In this document: positions 59,141-64,000 of the stretch, piece after piece | Numbering within the stretch: the stretch's first letter is position 1 | Layout: every line of letters begins with the position of its first letter | Assembly (NCBI RefSeq): GCF_030445035.2 | Contig: NC_080679.1 | Span: 118,269,992-118,333,991 of the forward strand | Direction of reading: 5' to 3' | DNA from: Dasypus novemcinctus | Lineage: Eukaryota; Chordata; Mammalia; Cingulata; Dasypodidae | DNA length: 64,000 nt | The notes under the pieces: generated by a model | What the model saw: only the letters and a program-made list of their open reading frames with translations | Databases searched by the model: none | What the model was told of the DNA's origin: nothing | Made by a program: the position numbers and the translations under genes

Positions 59141-59858
59141 GACAAGGTAGTAATGAAACAAGCAAGTGGAGATTCCATAAGGCAAAATCTATAAGAAGGT
59201 ATGAAACTTAGGAGCAAAATTTCGGTGGGAGGGATAAATTCAGAAGTCATTGATAAATGCTTTTTCATTGAGGCTGCAGATGTCAGTGCTATTTCATATG
59301 TAGAAGAAGAGAAAAGGGCCTAGAAATAAATCATAATAAACACTAACATTTAGGGAACAGGCAGAGGAAGAATTGGCCTCAAAGGAGGCTGAAAATGAGA
59401 GGCCAGAGAACTGGGAAGAGCTGGCAAAGTGGGGCCCCAAAGTCCAGGGAAGGGTAAGAGAATCTCAGGACAGAGGATAATGTCATTGCTACACTGTCAG
59501 GGATCACCTAAGAGAAAGACTAAAAATAGTCACTGGGGTAAGCTGCAAGGAGGTAACTGGTGACAGAGGGGAACACAACTTCACTAGAACATGGAGGCAA
59601 AGTCGGGTTTCTATGTGAAGGCATGAATGAGAAGTGAGAAAGTCCAGGCGGAGACTGTAGACATTTCAAGAAGTTAAGCTATAAAGGGAGAAAGAACAAT
59701 AGCGCAGGAATTAGAGATGGAAAAGGAAGAATAGGGGCAGCTGTTTGTTCATTGTTTGGAATGGGAGAGAGTGAGCTTTTTGAGTTCTGATGGTGTCTTC
59801 TCCATATATACTGAACAATGTGTCATCACTCCAAAATCACTCATCAAATATAAACAGA
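59141..59858. other. Unassigned interval
   Basis: Purine-rich on the plus strand, with no gene or confident repeat. Confidence 0.3.
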
Positions 59859-59870
59859 TAGTCTGCTATT

Positions 59871-60242
59871 AGTTTGTGTTTTTTTTAAAGATTTATTTCT
59901 CTCCCCTTTCCCCCCATTCCCCCTCCCCAGTTGTCTGTTCTCTGTGTCTATTTGCTGAGTCTTCTTCTTTGTCTGCTTCTGTTGTTGTCAGCGGCAGAGG
60001 AATCTGTGTTTCTTTTTGTTGCGTCATTTTGTGTCAGCAGTCTGCACTTTCTTTCGCGCTGGGCAGCGATCCTTACGGGGTGCACTCCTTGTGTGTGGGG
60101 CTGCACCAGGCAGGGCTCCCCTTGCGCGCACCAGCACTGTGCAAGGGCCAGCTGCACACGGGTCAAGGAGGCCCAGGGTTTGAACCGGGGACCTTCCATG
60201 TGGTAGACGGATGCCCTAAACACTGGGCCAAGTCCGCCGCCC
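59871..60242 (-). mobile_element. DAS SINE, shortened internally
   Basis: In minus orientation the head at the right reads GGCGGCGGACTTGGCCCAGTG, then GGTCCCCGGTTCAAACCCTG. The left end is the T run with AAAGATTTATT. It lacks a segment present in full-length copies. Target duplication TAGTCTGCTATT at 59859-59870 and 60243-60254. Confidence 0.9.
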
Positions 60243-60254
60243 TAGTCTGCTATT

Positions 60255-61789
60255 TGTCAGACGTCACTGTCAGTCCTGGGATTGGACTGTTGAATAAAGC
60301 ATTCTAATAGAAGAAACATACACCAAACAAATGATCACATAGATAATTTGATAATTAGGATTGTGAAGAGTGATTTGAATGACAAATACAACTCCAAGAA
60401 CATATTTCAAAGAGATTTACACCTAACAAGGAAAAAACTCCCCAAAAAGGTGATAGGAGAGCTAAAATCTCAAGGATAGTTAAAAGGTAACTAAGCAAAG
60501 GTAGGCAAATGTTTATGGTGATGGTGGGGTGGGGTGGGGGTGGGGGTGGATATTCCAGACAGAGGGATAAGTGTGTGTGAAACCTCAGCTTTTAGGAATA
60601 AGGGAAGCTTGGATAGAAGGCAAGTAAAGATGGAGTTTAGGAAGTGATGGGGAAATGGTTAAGGCACAGGACTGCAGAACTGGCTGGACAAATGCCTATG
60701 TTAAATGTCACTTCATCCATGAAACTTTCCTAATATCCCCATTCAGAAGTTTGATTAGCAATCTTAATTGTCTCTGCAACATTAATTTCCATCATTGCCA
60801 TGCAATATGTCATATTTATTAGAGTTTGGACATCTTTGGGGGACATAAATCCACCTACCACATCATGATGCAAAAATGATCAAGTTTAAGGACTACTGAA
60901 AAAGCAAGGCAGCAAGGGGCAAAAGATAAATCTAACAACACTACACTTTCTCATAGAGTGCTCTAGCTAAAACTATTGTGTTGTGTCAACTTCTTCTAGA
61001 ACTAGCCTTTCCAATGTGTGTAATGTTCTTATACGTAACACATTGTTGCCCAATAAAATATGCTTTGGCCTGAAAGCAGGAGTGATGATTTTTATTTTTG
61101 TAATTTATAATTTATCTAAGAAACAGAAATCTCAAACTTTCAAGACAACCAGTAAATATATTATGTAGTAGCAAATAAATAGTCGTTGGACTTATAACTT
61201 CGGCTTTCCTAAAAAAGACAAGACAGCAGCTCAAAGACTATGAGGAAGCAGTAAATATTAAACACTCAGGGAAGCAGTGGCTGTCTAAAGGTTCCCAGAG
61301 CATACAGTCAATCTTCAGGAATGGTTTTTCTCAGACAAAGCCCAGCTCCTAAAGTTTTTTATCAACACTATCCTTATGAAGCTTAATGAGCTTTGTTTCA
61401 CCTGACTGGGAGAGAAAGGAGAAGAAAGTAAGGAAAGAAGACAGGTGGGTGCCAAAAATATGCACAAGGACTCTGGAGCAAGAGAGGATGGCCACTACCA
61501 CCCACCCAGCCATCTGCTAGTGCAAAGTGGCTGCTCACAGAGGGGCTGATATGTGCAGAAAGAGGTGTTACTTGAGACAGTGAATGGACCCAGCTGCCCA
61601 CAACTGTCAGAATACTTTTCAGGCCATTAGTCTCTAAGTAGAGGAGTCCCAGGAAGTCACTAATATTTCCATGATCATTAATTTATCAGATGAACTGGCA
61701 GATCAGGAAAGTCCCTGAGGGAATGGGATCCCAGACTTTCAGGGCTCATTGCCTGTCTCACCAGGGTATGTTGGTCAACTCAGAATAAA
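60255..61789. other. Unassigned interval
   Basis: A GGGGT-rich simple stretch lies near 60523-60550. Otherwise I see no gene or recognised repeat. Confidence 0.3.
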
Positions 61790-62040
61790 GGAACTGGATA
61801 CCAGAAGGGATATACCAGGAAGTACTTTCTATGCTTTGTCTATAGGGTGGTTTCTTCCCAAAACAGTGTGAGCAGCCAACACCAGAATGCCACAACCTTT
61901 GGGGAGAATACAAGTTTTGTCAATATCTTGATATTGGACTTCTACTCCCCAAACTGTGAGCCAACAATTTCCCATTGTGTAAGCCAACCCATTGTGTAGT
62001 CTTTGTCATAGAAGTCTGGCAAACTAAAGCATTGCCCTTA
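61790..62040 (+). repeat. LTR 3' end, MaLR-like
   Basis: CCAACACCAGAATGCCACAAC, then CAAACTGTGAGCCAACAATT, then TAAGCCAACCCATTGTGTAGT and GTCTGGCAAACTAAAGCA. This resembles the end of the LTRs at 58083 and 62800. Confidence 0.5.
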
Positions 62041-62129
62041 TGACAAGTGACTTTTTCTGGGGTTATTTGGGATGAAATCTGGGACAATTATATAAAATAA
62101 ATAGGCCTGTGACAAGAATACCAGGAAAG

Positions 62130-62467
62130 GGAAACGGACTTTGGCCCAGTGGTTAGGGCATCCGTCTACCATATGGGAGGTCCGCGGTTCAAACCCCGGG
62201 CCTCCTTGACCCATGTGGAGCTGGCCATGCGCAGCGCTGATGTGCGCAAGGAGTGCCGTGCCACTCAAGGGTGTCCCCCGCGTAGGGGAGCCCCACGCGC
62301 AAGGAGTGCGCCCGTGAGGAAAGCCGCCCAGCGTGAAAAGAAAGAGCAGCCTGCCCAGGAATGGTGTCGCCCACACTTCCCGTGCCGCTGACGACAACAG
62401 AAGCGGACAAAGAAACAAGATGCAGCAAATAGACACAGAAAACAGACAACCAGGGGAGGGGGGGAAA

Positions 62468-62504
<37 letters not shown>

Positions 62505-62531
62505 AAATAAAGCTTTAATAAAAAAAAAAAA
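62130..62531 (+). mobile_element. DAS SINE, near full length, young-looking
   Basis: It begins GGAAACGGACTTTGGCCCAGTG, has GGTTCAAACCCCGGGCC as the B box, and ends in (AAAT)n and an A run. An exact 16-bp duplication, AAGAATACCAGGAAAG, flanks it at 62114-62129 and 62532-62547. It is one of the least decayed copies in the window. Confidence 0.95.
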
Positions 62532-62547
62532 AAGAATACCAGGAAAG

Positions 62548-62799
62548 AAATAAAAAATGAAAAAGAAGTGCTTTGATCCATTCTGAATCTCAAAGCAGAC
62601 AATTAACCTTTGGCTGCTCCCAAGAGATGTGAGGAGAATGTATAAAATTTCATTTCAACAAATGCTTATTTAGTGTCATTTCCGACAAAAAAGATGGCAT
62701 TTAATATTTCACACCTTGTCTTCAGGATGCTGTTTGACTTGATTTTCCTCTCTGCCTGGGAGAGATTTAGAATTGCTAAGCCAGTGCAGGGAAAGGACC
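62548..62799. other. Short unassigned interval
   Basis: No gene or recognised repeat is visible. Confidence 0.3.
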
Positions 62800-64000
62800 T
62801 GTGGTAGTTTGAGACTGTATGTACCCCAGAAAAGATCATGCCCTTAGAGCTAATCCATTCCTATAGGTGTGAGCTTACTGCAGGTGGGAAGTTTTGATTA
62901 AATTACTTCAGTTAAGGGCCTTTGATTAGATGACTTCAGTAAAGCATGATCCAGGGGTGGGTCTTTGCTTTAGTTTGCTAAAGGCTGCCAATGCAATAAA
63001 CCAGAAATAGATTGACTTTTATAGTAGGAATTTATCAGGGTAAAAACTTATTGTTCCAAGGCTGTGAAAATGTCCAAATCAAGGCATCATCAGAAATGCT
63101 GTCTTACTGAATTGCAGCTAAGGCTGATCAGGCACAGCGCGGCATCATCGGAAGATGCTTTCTCTTGGAGCTTGGGTGTTGGGGATCAAGTTCAGACTGG
63201 GGATCATTGCATCCCACACCACTCTCCCCTCTCCTTGGAGCCTGTCTCTTTCCATTTTGAGCAGCTCCATGGCCCTAGCTTCTTGGGGACCTCATTGCTT
63301 CAGCTTTGGCCGCTCCGCTGATTCCAGCCTCCAGCCTCTCAGCCTCTCAGAGTTTCTTTCTGGGAATGTAGCCAACCCTAGAGTTCTCTCCCACATGGTG
63401 GGGTAAAAGCTTACAGTTCTCTTTCTCTCTGTGTCTCTTAATGTTTCTCCCACTTATAAAAGACTCCAGCAAGAGGGCTGAGACCAACCCTGAGTCACAC
63501 CTCATTGAAGTACTCCAATCAAAGGCTCCCAATGGAATTCAATCCAATCAAAGGGTCCTACACCTAAGGAATGATTTACCTCTAAGCACATTATCATTTC
63601 TGGGAGTCACAAAAGCTTCAAACTGTCACAGTCTTAATCCTTACTAGAATCCCCTATAAATGGGAAGAATATGGAAAGACACACAGAGAGAAAAGGCCAC
63701 AGGAGCTCAGAGAGGAACCTGCAGAGCTGAGAGAGAAAGCCACAGAAGAGCAGCCAGAAGCTGAAAGCAACAGAGCCTGGAAGAGAAGACAGTGACTGGA
63801 AGACTCCACCATGTACCTTCCCATGTGCCTGAGAAGTCCAGGATCACCCATCACCAGTCTTTGGGAGAGAGCATCACCTGATGATGCCTTGATTTGGATA
63901 CGTTTTTCAGCCTCAGAACTGTAAGCTTGCAAGCCAATAAATAGCCATTGTAAAAGTCAACCCATTTCTGGTATGTTGCTTTTGGCAGCTTTTAGGAAAC
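62800..64000 (+). mobile_element. MaLR-type LTR A, split by LTR B, runs off the window
   Basis: It starts TGTGGTAGTTTGAGACTGTATG and resumes at 63631 with CTTAATCCTTACTAGAATCC, then AAGAATATGGAAAGACACAC, CTGTAAGCTTGCAAGCC and AATAAATAGCCATTGT. The final bases TTTTAGGAAAC suggest the LTR ends just past the window. It is probably about 0.53 kb without the insert. Confidence 0.75.
62966..63630 (-). mobile_element. MaLR-type solo LTR B, nested in A
   Basis: In plus-strand reading it runs TGCTTTAGTTTGCTAAAGGC to TTCAAACTGTCACA. The exact 5-bp duplication GTCTT flanks it at 62961-62965 and 63631-63635, which fixes both ends. It is the best-preserved copy of this LTR family in the window and the reference for 1862-2325 and 48060-49745. 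Frames of 61-85 codons over it are not genes. Confidence 0.85.

Overview
This is mammalian, almost certainly xenarthran (armadillo-type) nuclear DNA. The strongest clue is a set of about 17 copies of the tRNA-derived DAS SINE, which is typical of armadillos. They lie among L1 LINEs, MaLR-type LTRs, MIR and L2 fossils and small hAT-type DNA elements. I found no intact host protein-coding gene, CpG island or functional RNA gene. Nearly every open frame is a chance frame or a reading of a repeat. The window is best described as intergenic or deep intronic sequence made of layered insertions.

Layout. 1-8150 holds old LTR and hAT fragments, a MIR, a 0.57-kb copy of a terminal-inverted-repeat (TIR) element, LINE fossils and three SINEs. 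8190-20150 is a stack. An L1 (5' UTR, ORF1, endonuclease, then a jump to the ORF2 C-terminus) carries two SINEs and a minus-strand gammaretrovirus-like provirus (11946-19898, 4-bp target duplication). That provirus holds a TIR-element piece and a 2.6-kb L1 3' region. 20150-25800 has L1 3' ends, an inverted L1 3' UTR, an L2 broken by an MLT1 LTR, and a SINE. 25800-30390 is a second L1 broken by another L1 3' UTR, which itself carries a SINE. 30390-39130 is mostly unassigned DNA with SINEs and a U6-L1 chimeric retrocopy (37915-38138). 39134-47250 has a MaLR LTR, a complete TIR element, a HAL1/L1 fragment, an ORF2 C-terminal fragment and a third hAT MITE. 48377-49556 is a full-length processed pseudogene of PSMA1 (proteasome subunit alpha 1, minus strand, one internal stop) inside an LTR. 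50600-52790 has two L1 3' ends, one split by SINEs. 53000-62000 is mostly unassigned. 62800-64000 has one LTR inserted in another of the same family, in opposite orientation.

The genes do not work together as a pathway. The shared theme is L1-driven retrotransposition: it plausibly made the SINE copies, the PSMA1 retrocopy and the U6-L1 chimera, each of which has recognisable target-site duplications. I did not find a new biological system. The best leads are the U6-L1 chimera, the 0.7-kb TIR element, the reverse-transcriptase-deleted L1 and the heavily reduced provirus.
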